Positions 1 to 8,620 of a stretch of DNA of 64,000 nt are shown here, one piece after another; the first letter of the stretch is position 1; the number at the start of each line of letters is the position of its first letter. Below the pieces are notes generated by a model, which was not told where the DNA came from, did not search any database, and saw only the letters and a program-made list of their open reading frames with translations. This DNA is from Rheinheimera sp. 4Y26 (GTDB taxonomy: Bacteria > Pseudomonadota > Gammaproteobacteria > Enterobacterales > Alteromonadaceae). Both the position numbers and the translations under genes were made by a program. The stretch is taken from the NCBI RefSeq assembly GCF_025245835.1, contig NZ_JAOBWS010000008.1, positions 124,001-188,000 on the forward strand, read 5' to 3'.

Positions 1-91
1 TGCTGTGAGGTTTTTATGTGTTCATTTAATTGTACGGTTTGCATTGGTTGTTGTGATGGTGACTATTCAGTTTTTATAGGTCTTTTAAAGG

Positions 92-120
92 TTGACAGTG
101 AAGTGGTGAATTTTTAATAT
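92..120 (+). promoter_or_regulatory. Predicted sigma-70 promoter of aroF-tyrA
   Basis: A perfect -35 TTGACA (92-97) is followed by a 17-base spacer and TAATAT (115-120). The start of transcription would fall near 127, giving a leader of about 100 bases before aroF. This is the strongest promoter-like match seen in the window. Seen in sequence; activity is inferred. Confidence 0.7.
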
Positions 121-148
121 GCAAAACCGTAATTAATGAATTACACAA

Positions 149-166
149 TGTATTAAAAAGTTTACG
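149..166 (+). promoter_or_regulatory. Candidate TyrR box upstream of aroF
   Basis: The 18 bases TGTATTAAAAAGTTTACG match the TyrR consensus TGTAAA-N6-TTTACA at 9 of 12 defined positions. The site lies just downstream of the predicted transcription start, where a bound repressor could block transcription. TyrR control of aroF-tyrA is known in enteric bacteria; here it is an inference from the match and the position. Confidence 0.45.
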
Positions 167-230
167 TTCATTTCTGCCTCATCCTCCTGGCTGGAATAAC
201 AACTGAAACGACACTGCTGGAGCCAAACCG

Positions 231-1289
231 ATGAGCAAAATTGTTGATGATTTACGTATTACCGCGGAAAAACCCTTAAGTCCGCCGCTGGTGCTGAAAA
301 AAGTGCTGCCGTTAACGGAAAAAGGCGCTTTGTTTGTACAACAAGCCCGCCGTGATATCGCCAATATCATTCAGGGCACAGACCCACGCCTGCTGGTGGT
401 GGTGGGGCCTTGTTCCATTCATGATCCTGTTGCGGCTATCGACTATGCCAGGCGTTTAAAAGTGCTGCAGCAGCAATACCAGGACAGTTTGTATATTGTG
501 ATGCGGGTGTATTTTGAAAAACCACGTACCACAGTGGGCTGGAAAGGTTTTATCAACGATCCACACCTGGATGACTCTTTTGATCTGGAAACCGGTTTAA
601 CCCGGGGTCGTGACTTGTTATTACAACTGGTGGAAATGGAGTTGCCGGCGGCAACAGAAGCGCTCGACCCCATCAGCCCACAATACCTGTCAGATTTAAT
701 TGCCTGGGCTGCAGTGGGTGCCCGTACAGTGGAGTCGCAAACCCACAGAGAAATGGCCAGTGGTTTGTCGATGCCGGTTGGATTTAAAAATGGCACGGAC
801 GGCAATTTAAATATTGCTTTAAACGCACTGCAATCGGCGGCCAGCCCACACACTTTTATTGGTATTAACCAAAAAGGCGAAGTGGCGCTGGTGCAAACGG
901 CCGGTAACCCGGATGGTCATATTATTTTACGCGGTGGCGCCAAACCCAACTATGACGCGGCCAGTATTAACGACGCAGTTGCAGCTTTGAATAAACTCAA
1001 TCTGCCCAAGGCCATAGTGGTGGACTGCAGTCATGGTAATTCGAATAAAGATCACAACAGGCAAGCGCAGGTGGCCGAAGCTGTGGTGGCGCAGCGCCAG
1101 CTGGGTAACAAGGCTATTATTGGTTTGATGCTTGAATCTAATATTCACGCCGGACGGCAGGATATTATCAACGGTAAAGCTGAGTTGTACGGCGTGTCGG
1201 TGACAGATGCCTGTATTGACTGGCCAACTACAGCACAATTACTGGCGGCTATACATCTGCAAATGCAGCCTGTGGTGCAGGCGGCTTAA
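231..1289 (+). CDS. aroF: 3-deoxy-7-phosphoheptulonate (DAHP) synthase, probably Tyr-sensitive
   Basis: Class I DAHP synthase, condensing phosphoenolpyruvate and erythrose 4-phosphate in the first step of the shikimate pathway (cytoplasm). The 352 residues match the usual length of about 350. The metal site is visible: Cys61 in GPCSIHD, the His of VVDCSHGNSN, the Glu of LMLESN and the Asp of VTDACIDW. The ATG has a GGAG eight bases upstream. tyrA begins ten bases after the stop codon, so this is the aroF-tyrA operon arrangement. That arrangement is the reason for calling the tyrosine-sensitive isozyme rather than AroG or AroH; the feedback specificity itself cannot be read with certainty from sequence. 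Confidence 0.9.
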   Translation: MSKIVDDLRITAEKPLSPPLVLKKVLPLTEKGALFVQQARRDIANIIQGTDPRLLVVVGPCSIHDPVAAIDYARRLKVLQQQYQDSLYIVMRVYFEKPRTTVGWKGFINDPHLDDSFDLETGLTRGRDLLLQLVEMELPAATEALDPISPQYLSDLIAWAAVGARTVESQTHREMASGLSMPVGFKNGTDGNLNIALNALQSAASPHTFIGINQKGEVALVQTAGNPDGHIILRGGAKPNYDAASINDAVAALNKLNLPKAIVVDCSHGNSNKDHNRQAQVAEAVVAQRQLGNKAIIGLMLESNIHAGRQDIINGKAELYGVSVTDACIDWPTTAQLLAAIHLQMQPVVQAA

Positions 1290-1298
1290 GAGGTGGGC

Positions 1299-2444
1299 AT
1301 GAACAACAATGACACTGGCTCTGATCCGATGGCGGCGCTGGCGCCTTTACGCGCGCAAATTGACGAGCTGGATCGTCAGCTGGTGCAGCTTTTGGCCGCA
1401 CGCGCCAAAGTGACAGCTGAAGTAGGGCGGGTGAAACAACAACATGCACTGCCGCTTTATGTACCACAGCGTGAACTGGCCTTGCTAAAAGCCAGAAGAG
1501 CAGAAGCAGAACAAGCCGGAGTGTCGCCCGAGCTGGTCGAAGATGTACTACGCCGGGTGATGCGTGAGTCTTATCAAACGCAGGAAGCCGGTTTTGTCTG
1601 TTGCCGGCCACAAGGCGGCAAAGTGGTGGTGGTTGGTGGCGCCGGTGCGTTGGGTGCACGTTTTGTCAGTTTGTTTCAGCGCTCGGGTTATGAAGTTGTG
1701 GTGCTGGAGCATAACGACTGGGAACGAGCAGCAGACCTGGTGCAAAACGCCTGCTTGGTGCTGCTGGCAGTGCCTATCCATGTCACAGCTCAGGTGATTG
1801 GCCAGTTACCGCCGCTGCCCAAAGATTGTGTGCTGGCGGATTTAACCAGTATTAAAGCCGAACCTTTAGCAGCGATGCTGGCGCATCATCAGGGCCCTGT
1901 GCTTGGCTTACATCCGATGTTTGGCCCAGATATCAGCAATATTGTGAAACAGGTGGTGGTGGTGTGTCATGGCCGTGCGCCGGAGCAGTATCAGTGGTTA
2001 TTAAAACAATTTAACGTCTGGGGTGCTGTGCTGACTGAAAAAGAAGCCCGGCAGCATGATGAACTGATGCAGATGATCCAGGCCATGCGCCACTTTTCGT
2101 CTTTGGTCTATGGTGTGCATCTGGCTGAAGAGCAGGCGGATTTACAGCAGCTGCTGGAACTCAGCTCGCCGATTTACCGGCTGGAGCTGGCGATGGTAGG
2201 GCGCTTGTTTGCCCAAAATGCTGAACTTTATGCCGATATTATGTTGTCTTCTGTGGCAGTTACCGGGTTATTACAGCGTTATCAACACAGATTTAATCAG
2301 TTGTCGCATTTGCTGGCCGCTCGCGACAAAGCGGGTTTAATGGCTGAGTTTGCCAAAGGCCAGCAATTTTTTGGCGAGCTGGCGCCGCAGTTTTTACAGG
2401 AAAGCCGGCGTTTATTACAAAAAGCCTCAGATGAGCGCAGTTAA
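1299..2444 (+). CDS. tyrA: Bifunctional chorismate mutase / prephenate dehydrogenase
   Basis: Fused T-protein that converts chorismate to prephenate and then 4-hydroxyphenylpyruvate for tyrosine synthesis. The N-terminal ~90 residues form the AroQ-type mutase helices (LRAQIDELDRQLVQLLAAR); a Rossmann NAD motif GGAGALG follows near residue 110, then the dehydrogenase domain to about residue 381 (E. coli TyrA is 373). A GTG at 1293 is in frame, but the ATG at 1299 has AAGAGG at proper distance and is preferred. It is co-transcribed with aroF; the hairpin spanning its stop codon ends the operon. Confidence 0.92.
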   Translation: MNNNDTGSDPMAALAPLRAQIDELDRQLVQLLAARAKVTAEVGRVKQQHALPLYVPQRELALLKARRAEAEQAGVSPELVEDVLRRVMRESYQTQEAGFVCCRPQGGKVVVVGGAGALGARFVSLFQRSGYEVVVLEHNDWERAADLVQNACLVLLAVPIHVTAQVIGQLPPLPKDCVLADLTSIKAEPLAAMLAHHQGPVLGLHPMFGPDISNIVKQVVVVCHGRAPEQYQWLLKQFNVWGAVLTEKEARQHDELMQMIQAMRHFSSLVYGVHLAEEQADLQQLLELSSPIYRLELAMVGRLFAQNAELYADIMLSSVAVTGLLQRYQHRFNQLSHLLAARDKAGLMAEFAKGQQFFGELAPQFLQESRRLLQKASDERS

Positions 2445-2462
2445 CCACTGCGCTTTTCTGTT
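2434..2462 (+). terminator. Rho-independent terminator of aroF-tyrA
   Basis: The stem AGCGCAG (2434-2440) pairs with CTGCGCT (2448-2454) across a seven-base loop and is followed by TTTTCTGTT. The tyrA stop codon (2442-2444) lies inside the loop, so the terminator overlaps the gene end. Confidence 0.7.
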
Positions 2463-2608
2463 GCTGTAACCCCCTTGTTCCTTCTGCATTATCACTGCAT
2501 ACGTATGGCAGCATTCATTGCTTGTGATCGGCCGGCAAAATATTAAATACTCATGGTTAAATTTTGAGCTGCTCCGGTTGGCTGCTCAGGGCTGATACTG
2601 AGGGTATG

Positions 2609-4021
2609 ATGAAAACAACGTTACATTTCAAATGGTTATTATTACTCACGTCCTTGTGCACTGGTTATGCTATGGCCAGCAGCAAAACGCCTGCAACAGC
2701 GCCCAGCACCAGCACAATATCACTTGCCGCACGTCCTTATGTGCAGTTAAAACATCCGGACTGGGCTAAAGATGCGGTGATTTATCAAATTAATACCCGA
2801 CAGTTCAGCCAGGAAGGCACTTTTAACGCCGCCGCCAAACAACTGCCCAGACTGAAAAAACTGGGGGTGGACATTTTGTGGTTAATGCCGGTGCAGCCTA
2901 TTGGCGAAAAAAACCGTAAGGGTAGTTTGGGCAGCCCTTATTCGGTGAAAGATTATCTGGCGGTGAACCCGGAGTTTGGCACCAAAGAAGATTTAAAGGC
3001 CTTTATTGCCAGGGCGCACCAGCTGGGTATGTATGTCATTCTTGATTGGGTCGCCAACCATACGGCTTGGGACAATCATCTAGTGACGTCGCATCCACAG
3101 TGGTACGCCCGCGACTGGAAAGGCGATTTTCGTCCAACGCCCTGGTGGGACTGGCACGACATTATTGAGCTGGATTACAGCCAGCCTGAACTGCGCCGTT
3201 ATATGATTGACGCGATGAAGTATTGGGTCAAAGACATAGGTTTTGATGGTTTCAGAGCTGATGTCGCCGGTTTTGTGCCGCTGGATTTTTGGGAACAATT
3301 ACGCCCTGAGCTGGACGCCATTAAACCTGTGTTTATGCTGGCCGAATGGGAAACCCGCGATTTACATGCCAAAGCTTTTGATGCTACTTACGGCTGGAGC
3401 TGGTATGAAGCGGCGCACCAGATAGCGCAGGGTCATGCCGATGTAAATAAACTTTATGTGTATTACTCCTGGAACGAGCGGCACTACCCACAGGATATTT
3501 TCCGTATGCTGGGCGTCAGTAACCATGATGTGAATGCCTGGGAGCAAACCGAATTTAAAGCCTTTGGCGCTGCGCTGCACGCTTTTATGGCGTTATCTGT
3601 GGTGGGGGAAGGCATTCCGATGATTTATAACGGTCAGGAAGCGGGTAATCAAAAACAACTGGCGTTTTTTGAACGGGATCCTATTGAGTGGCGTGAGCAT
3701 GAAAACGGCGCTTTGTATCAAAAACTCTTTGCACTGAAAAAAGCCAACAGTGCGCTATGGAATGCTGCCTGGGGCGCCCGGATGATACCGGTGTTTAATA
3801 GTGCGCCCAATCAGGTGCTGAGTTTTGTCCGGCAAAATGACAACAACAAAGTGTTTGCGGTGTTTAATTTGTCAAAACAGCCACAACAGGTCAGCTTTAA
3901 AGAAAAACTGCACCATGGCAGCTATCAGGATTTTCACAGTGGCAATCAAATCAACATTAAAGCGGATACCAGCCTTGAGCTTGCGCCCTGGTCTTATCGA
4001 ATTATGACTGTGCAACTTTAA
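2609..4021 (+). CDS. Exported GH13 alpha-amylase family enzyme
   Basis: Glycoside hydrolase family 13 enzyme, probably acting on alpha-glucans outside the cytoplasm. A signal peptide (MKTTLHFKW, hydrophobic core, AMA/SS cleavage near residue 23) precedes a compact (beta/alpha)8 barrel. The conserved regions are present: region I DWVANHT (~146-152), region II GFRADVAG with nucleophile Asp218, region III LAEWE with acid Glu246, and region IV VSNHD with Asp307. Two ATGs lie in tandem (2606 and 2609); GAGGG at 2600-2604 suits the second better. The mature protein of about 450 residues has no starch-binding domain that I can see. Exact substrate (starch, maltodextrin, cyclodextrin) is not determinable here. 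It stands alone. Confidence 0.85.
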   Translation: MKTTLHFKWLLLLTSLCTGYAMASSKTPATAPSTSTISLAARPYVQLKHPDWAKDAVIYQINTRQFSQEGTFNAAAKQLPRLKKLGVDILWLMPVQPIGEKNRKGSLGSPYSVKDYLAVNPEFGTKEDLKAFIARAHQLGMYVILDWVANHTAWDNHLVTSHPQWYARDWKGDFRPTPWWDWHDIIELDYSQPELRRYMIDAMKYWVKDIGFDGFRADVAGFVPLDFWEQLRPELDAIKPVFMLAEWETRDLHAKAFDATYGWSWYEAAHQIAQGHADVNKLYVYYSWNERHYPQDIFRMLGVSNHDVNAWEQTEFKAFGAALHAFMALSVVGEGIPMIYNGQEAGNQKQLAFFERDPIEWREHENGALYQKLFALKKANSALWNAAWGARMIPVFNSAPNQVLSFVRQNDNNKVFAVFNLSKQPQQVSFKEKLHHGSYQDFHSGNQINIKADTSLELAPWSYRIMTVQL

Positions 4022-4111
4022 CACTGACGCTGATACCAGCGCAGGCGCTAACTCTGGCGTCAGCTGTCACTGAAGGCCCTTGCTGCAGTTCAGGCGGCAG
4101 CAGACTGGGTT

Positions 4112-4870
4112 TTGTCGACAGATGTCTTTATACTCGCAGCACCCAGACTTAAGTGGTTATCGGCAGTGCTGTTGATTTTTCATAAGTTTTTGTCCTTTAT
4201 TGCGGTTTTGCTGCGTTATGGCAGTGCCGGCTTATTATTGCTGGTGCTGCTGTTTGCCTGGCTGCCTGTGCCTTATACCGCTGTGATGCTGGAGCGGCAA
4301 ATCAGCGCCTGGCTGTCTGATAACAGGCACTATCAGCCGCGCCACCAATGGCGCTCTATCGACACTATCTCACCGCATTTATTGCAGGCTGTGGTGGCAG
4401 CTGAAGATCAGAAGTTTTTGCAGCATCATGGTTTTGATATGCAGGCCATTGAAAAAGCACTGGTTTATAACAAAAAAGGCAAAAAAGTACGGGGCGCCTC
4501 CACTATCAGCCAACAAACGGCCAAAAATGTATTTTTATGGAGCGACCGCAGCTGGCTGAGAAAAGGGCTGGAGTCTGGCATTACAGTGCTGATAGAAGGC
4601 GCCTGGGGCAAAGAGCGTATTTTAGAAGTCTATCTGAACAGTATTGAATTTGGTGCCGGTGTTTATGGTGTGGAAGCAGCGGCACAGCATTTTTTTGGCA
4701 CTTCAGCAGCCAGAGTAAACCGGCAGCAGGCGGCTTTGCTGGCGGCAGTGTTACCCAATCCACATCGCTTTTTAGTGAAGCGGCCATCCCCTTATGTGCA
4801 AAGACGTCAGCAATGGATTTTAAAACAAATGCGCCAGCTGACACCGGTACAAAAACAACTCAGTCGTTAA
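4112..4870 (+). CDS. mtgA: Monofunctional biosynthetic peptidoglycan transglycosylase
   Basis: GT51 glycosyltransferase that polymerises lipid II into glycan strands at the periplasmic face of the inner membrane. One N-terminal membrane anchor (about residues 27-52) is followed by the catalytic domain with [14 protein letters not shown] (catalytic Glu), [12 protein letters not shown] and the [14 protein letters not shown] motif. There is no transpeptidase domain, so it is not a class A PBP. The longest frame opens with TTG at 4112 and has no in-frame ATG before the membrane segment; the true start is uncertain by a few tens of codons. Length (252) suits MtgA (about 240). Confidence 0.88.
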   Translation: MSTDVFILAAPRLKWLSAVLLIFHKFLSFIAVLLRYGSAGLLLLVLLFAWLPVPYTAVMLERQISAWLSDNRHYQPRHQWRSIDTISPHLLQAVVAAEDQKFLQHHGFDMQAIEKALVYNKKGKKVRGASTISQQTAKNVFLWSDRSWLRKGLESGITVLIEGAWGKERILEVYLNSIEFGAGVYGVEAAAQHFFGTSAARVNRQQAALLAAVLPNPHRFLVKRPSPYVQRRQQWILKQMRQLTPVQKQLSR

Positions 4871-5087
4871 TGTGAAGCCCTTACAGCTCTTACCAGATGC
4901 ACAATTGGCGGAAAAAACCGCAATTTCGCCGAACATTAGCGAAATAATACTGTGCCTGAGAGCCCGACTTGGTTATCTTATTGCGCTTGTCTGCGCTGGT
5001 TTCAGGGAACCTTACACATTGTCACAGCACAGCTCAGTCCGGTACCTGCCGCGGCTGCCATAACTATAAAGATTGAGGAATGAGTTG

Positions 5088-6593
5088 ATGAATGAAATTG
5101 TAAACAGCATAAATAATGTGATCTGGAGCCCGGCTCTGATTTATTTATGCTTAGGCGCCGGCCTTTTTTATTCGCTGATGACCCGCTTTGCCCAGGTTCG
5201 CCATTTTAAAGAAATGTGCAAACTGATGCTGAACAATAACGAGTCCGACAAAGGCATTTCATCCTTTCAGGCCCTCGCGGTGTCGTTATCCGGCCGGGTT
5301 GGTGTGGGTAATATTGCCGGTGTTGCTGCAGCCATTGGCTTTGGTGGCCCAGGCGCCATTTTCTGGATGTGGGTGGTGGCCTTTTTAGGCGCCAGTACCG
5401 CTTATGCTGAATCAACTTTAGGTCAGATTTACAAAGTAGAAGAAGATGGTCAGTACCGTGGTGGCCCGGCCTATTATTTTGAACGTTGTCTGGGCTGGCG
5501 TCCGCTCGGCATTATTTTTGCCATTTCTGCCATTATTGGTTGTGGTATTTTCCTGCCTGGGGTGCAAGCCAATGCCGTTGGTAATGCAGTAACCCAGATT
5601 TTTGGTGATGGCAACATGGTCGTTACCAGCTTTGGTGAAGTGGGCACTTATAAACTGATTTCGCTGGCCGTGATCCTGATCATCCTGGCCTTTATTATTT
5701 TTGGTGGCATTAAACGTATTGCTCAGTTTACCCAGGTGATTGTGCCTTTTATGGCGCTGGGTTATATCGTGATGGCGCTGATTGTGGTGTTTTTAAACCT
5801 GGACAAACTGCCAGGTATTTTTATGTTGATCATCAACGACGCTTTTACCGCCCAGGCAGGTTTTGGTGCAGCTATCGGCTGGGGGGTCAAACGGGGCATT
5901 TATTCCAATGAAGCAGGTCAGGGAACCGGCCCTCATGCGGCGTCAGCAGCTGAAGTAGAGCATCCGGCGCAGCAGGGGTTAGTGCAGGCTTTTTCGGTTT
6001 ATGTCGACACCTTATTGGTTTGTACAGCCACAGCGCTGATGATATTAATTACCCAACAATACAACGTTGTGGGTACTTTAACCGACGGCAGCTTTATTGT
6101 GCAGAACGTAGCCGCCAACACTGAAATTGGCTCAGCTGCTTTTACCCAGCTGGCGCTGCTGCAGGTTTTTGGTGACTTTGGGCAGATATTCGTTGGCTTG
6201 GCACTGTTTTTCTTCGCTTTTACCACTATTCTGGCTTATTACTACATCACTGAAACCAACGTGGCTTATTTAAACCGGGTGTTTAATAACAAGTTACCTG
6301 TGGTGTTTTTTAAATTGCTGCTGATGTTTATGGTGGCATACGGCACAGTTAACAGTGCAGGTTACATCTGGACTATCGGTGATATTGGTGTAGGTCTGAT
6401 GGCCTGGGTGAACGTGTTAGGTATTTTGCTGATTTTCTTTTTGCACAAACCAACCATCACTTGCCTGCGCGATTACGAGCGGCAGAAAAAAGCCGGCGGT
6501 CCTATCAGCTTCGATCCGGTGAAGCTGGGTATTAAAAACGCAACTTTCTGGGAAAAACGCCTGGAAAAACAGCGGCAACAACAAGCTGAATAA
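5088..6593 (+). CDS. AgcS-family alanine/glycine:sodium symporter
   Basis: Alanine or glycine:cation symporter (AlsT/AgcS family) with roughly 11 transmembrane segments over 501 residues. Family-typical stretches include FQALAVSLSGRVGVGNIAGV near residue 65 and GWGVKRGIYSNEAGQGTGPH near the middle, the latter typical of the Na+-dependent carriers. The ATG at 5088 has GAGGA eight bases upstream, so the in-frame TTG at 5073 is rejected. A strong terminator follows directly. Substrate preference between alanine and glycine is not resolved; I saw no glycine riboswitch upstream. Confidence 0.87.
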   Translation: MNEIVNSINNVIWSPALIYLCLGAGLFYSLMTRFAQVRHFKEMCKLMLNNNESDKGISSFQALAVSLSGRVGVGNIAGVAAAIGFGGPGAIFWMWVVAFLGASTAYAESTLGQIYKVEEDGQYRGGPAYYFERCLGWRPLGIIFAISAIIGCGIFLPGVQANAVGNAVTQIFGDGNMVVTSFGEVGTYKLISLAVILIILAFIIFGGIKRIAQFTQVIVPFMALGYIVMALIVVFLNLDKLPGIFMLIINDAFTAQAGFGAAIGWGVKRGIYSNEAGQGTGPHAASAAEVEHPAQQGLVQAFSVYVDTLLVCTATALMILITQQYNVVGTLTDGSFIVQNVAANTEIGSAAFTQLALLQVFGDFGQIFVGLALFFFAFTTILAYYYITETNVAYLNRVFNNKLPVVFFKLLLMFMVAYGTVNSAGYIWTIGDIGVGLMAWVNVLGILLIFFLHKPTITCLRDYERQKKAGGPISFDPVKLGIKNATFWEKRLEKQRQQQAE

Positions 6594-6604
6594 TTAAAAA
6601 GTGA

Positions 6605-6631
6605 AGCCCGGTTCTGATACCGGGCTTTTTA
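6605..6631 (+). terminator. Terminator of the AgcS symporter gene
   Basis: Perfect stem AGCCCGG (6605-6611) / CCGGGCT (6620-6626) with an eight-base loop and a T tract. It also shows that the GNAT frame cannot begin at its longest possible start (6601). Confidence 0.85.
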
Positions 6632-6675
6632 TTAAAGCGACAGTGAAGATCCATAACCACAGTGGAGATGTGAAG

Positions 6676-7185
6676 GTGCTATTTTCCAGTCCCCGTTTGT
6701 TGTTTCATTTACTGACACAAGCCGATGCGGCGCTGATGCTCAGATTGTTAAACGAACCTACTTTTATTGCCAATATTGCCGATAGGGGTGTGCGTACTCT
6801 GGAGCAGGCAGAAAAATATCTGAATGAAGGTCCGCTTGCCATGTATCGCCAGCATGGTTTTGGTATGTACCGGGTCACAAGGAAGGAAGACGGGCTGGAT
6901 ATTGGTCTTTGTGGTTTGGTGTACCGCGATTATCTGGGCAAACCCGATATTGGTTATGCGTTTTTTCCGGAGTTTGCCGGCCAGGGTTATGCATCTGAAG
7001 CGGCGGCCGCTGTATTTTCTTATGGCAAAAATGTATTGCAACTACCTGAAATAGTTGGGATTGTCGCCCCACATAATATTGCGTCACAAAAGGTGCTGCA
7101 AAAGCTCGGGCTGCAGAAACAAGGCCAGCTGCAAGTGCCGGGTGAAGATAAAAAAGTAGATTATTACGCGCTGCCAAAAGTTTAA
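6676..7185 (+). CDS. GNAT-family N-acetyltransferase (RimJ/RimL-like)
   Basis: Acyl-CoA dependent N-acetyltransferase of about 169 residues. The fold is recognisable: a first strand with the start of the N-acetyl domain (LTQADAALMLRLLNEP), the acetyl-CoA loop region PEFAGQGYASEAAAAV (Q/RxxGxG/A type), and the C-terminal VAPHNIASQKVLQKLGL typical of the RimJ/RimL branch acting on protein N-termini or small molecules. Substrate unknown. The open frame runs back to 6601 but that would overlap the upstream terminator; the GTG at 6676 has GGAG eight bases upstream and is chosen. It converges on, and overlaps by four bases, the small lipoprotein gene. Confidence 0.8.
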   Translation: MLFSSPRLLFHLLTQADAALMLRLLNEPTFIANIADRGVRTLEQAEKYLNEGPLAMYRQHGFGMYRVTRKEDGLDIGLCGLVYRDYLGKPDIGYAFFPEFAGQGYASEAAAAVFSYGKNVLQLPEIVGIVAPHNIASQKVLQKLGLQKQGQLQVPGEDKKVDYYALPKV

Positions 7186-7448
7186 CGCTGTGACTGGTTT
7201 TTGGCGGCACTACGTTCGCGTACAAAGTCCTGATAACTGCGTTTGGCAACATCTGTTAAGCAGTTGCTGGCTAAAGGCTCAGGCAACTGGCTGCATTGAG
7301 CCCTTTGTTCCATTTGTAATTTATTAAACCAATATTCTTCACTGCCTCTGGGTGGCGAGCCGCTGCAGGCACTCAGGGCAAGTACGGTGATGAACCCAAG
7401 TGTCAGCCGAAGCACAGATAGGGTGGGTTGAACTTTGCGGTGTTGCAA
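7182..7448 (-). CDS. Small predicted lipoprotein, function unknown
   Basis: An 88-residue protein with a lipoprotein signal peptide: basic start (MQHRKVQ), hydrophobic core and lipobox LSAC at about residues 25-28, so the mature lipoprotein is about 60 residues. It contains two further cysteines (CSQL, NCLTD) that could form a disulfide. I do not recognise a named family. The 3' end overlaps the GNAT gene by four bases in convergent orientation. Confidence 0.7.
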   Translation of the reverse strand: MQHRKVQPTLSVLRLTLGFITVLALSACSGSPPRGSEEYWFNKLQMEQRAQCSQLPEPLASNCLTDVAKRSYQDFVRERSAAKNQSQR

Positions 7449-7588
7449 AAGAAACTCCTGCCAGAGGGCGGTATCCTCTTACTATGCCATAGTTTGCCGC
7501 AGTTGCTGTGGCTAAAAAGGCTGCCGGTTAAAAATATCAGGTAAATTTTCATCAAAACGCCATCTGACTGACACCTGTTATAGCTAGG

Positions 7589-8620
7589 GTGTTGTTTTCT
7601 CTTGTAAAAACACTGGCGGTTGTTTTGTTTGCCGAACTTAATCAACTGGAACTAATGTTGCAGCAAGCGCCAAAGCTGGTGCAGTCACAGCAGCTTGGCA
7701 AGGTGCAGCTTAAAACGCAGCAATTGCCGGTTTATGCCATTGAAATTGGCAAGCGTGCAAAAGACAAACCTGTGTTATTGCTAACCGGCGGTGTGCATGG
7801 GCTGGAGCGCATCGGCACTCAGGTATTGCTCGCTTATCTTGAGTCTTTATGCGCCCGCTTACAATGGGATCAACACTTTGCTGCACTCTTTGACAAAGTT
7901 CAGCTTTGTATGGTGCCGCTGCTAAACCCCGGCGGTATGGCACTTGGCTGGCGCTCTAATCCACAGCATATTGATTTAATGCGTAATGCGCCGACAGAAG
8001 CAGTGGAAAAAGCCGCTTTTTTATTGGGTGGTCACAGAGTCAGCCGGTTTTTACCCTGGTATAGGGGCGAACCCGGCGAGCTGGCACAGGAAAATCAGTG
8101 GCTAATTGCTTATGTGCGGAAGTTTTTCCAGGCACCTTTTATGCTGGCGCTGGATTGCCATTCCGGTTTTGGCCGCACCGACAGGTTATGGTTTCCCTAT
8201 GCCAAAACGGCAAAACAGCCTATTGCTCATCTGGCGCAGATGTACCGGCTACAGCAGCTGTTGTTTCAGAGTTTCCCGCAGCAAAATTATATTTTTGAGC
8301 CACAAAGCCGGCATTATTTGTGTCATGGCGATTTATGGGATCATCTGTATGACGAGTCACAGCAATATCACCAGATTTTTTTGCCATTAACACTGGAAAT
8401 GGGATCGTGGAACTGGGTGCGGAAGAACCCCTTTCAGCTGCTCAAAAGCCATGGTTTGTTTCATCCGGTCAAACCACACAGAGTAAAAAGAGTGCTGCGT
8501 TCCCATCTGATTTTACTCGACTTTTTATTGCATGCCACAGCGGCAGCGCCGGATTGGCTTGGCACTGTTGGCAGCGCGCAACAACAGGCTGCGGAGGCAT
8601 TATGGTACAGCAAAGCATAA
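7589..8620 (+). CDS. M14-family zinc carboxypeptidase-like protein
   Basis: Predicted zinc metallopeptidase of the M14 (succinylglutamate desuccinylase/aspartoacylase-like or carboxypeptidase) clan. Zinc ligands are visible as HGLE (His70, Glu73) and the His of LALDCHSGFG; the catalytic Glu is probably in LTLEMGSW. A PLLNPGGM stretch fits the family. No signal peptide is convincing. The start is unclear: GTG at 7589 gives the longest frame, and a TTG at 7625 with GGCGG upstream is also possible. The last 19 bases overlap the following alpha/beta hydrolase, so the two are likely translationally coupled. Substrate unknown. Confidence 0.75.
   Translation: MLFSLVKTLAVVLFAELNQLELMLQQAPKLVQSQQLGKVQLKTQQLPVYAIEIGKRAKDKPVLLLTGGVHGLERIGTQVLLAYLESLCARLQWDQHFAALFDKVQLCMVPLLNPGGMALGWRSNPQHIDLMRNAPTEAVEKAAFLLGGHRVSRFLPWYRGEPGELAQENQWLIAYVRKFFQAPFMLALDCHSGFGRTDRLWFPYAKTAKQPIAHLAQMYRLQQLLFQSFPQQNYIFEPQSRHYLCHGDLWDHLYDESQQYHQIFLPLTLEMGSWNWVRKNPFQLLKSHGLFHPVKPHRVKRVLRSHLILLDFLLHATAAAPDWLGTVGSAQQQAAEALWYSKA

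Noticed and set aside
4024-4064. Inverted CTGACGC/GCGTCAG after the amylase gene as a terminator
   Set aside because: The arms are 27 bases apart with no T tract following; not listed as a terminator.
4872-5063. Open frame of 63 codons between mtgA and the AgcS gene
   Set aside because: No ribosome site, no family resemblance, and it occupies the leader of the symporter gene.
4871-5087. Possible glycine riboswitch before the AgcS symporter gene
   Set aside because: The conserved glycine-aptamer core words are absent; only unpatterned sequence was seen.
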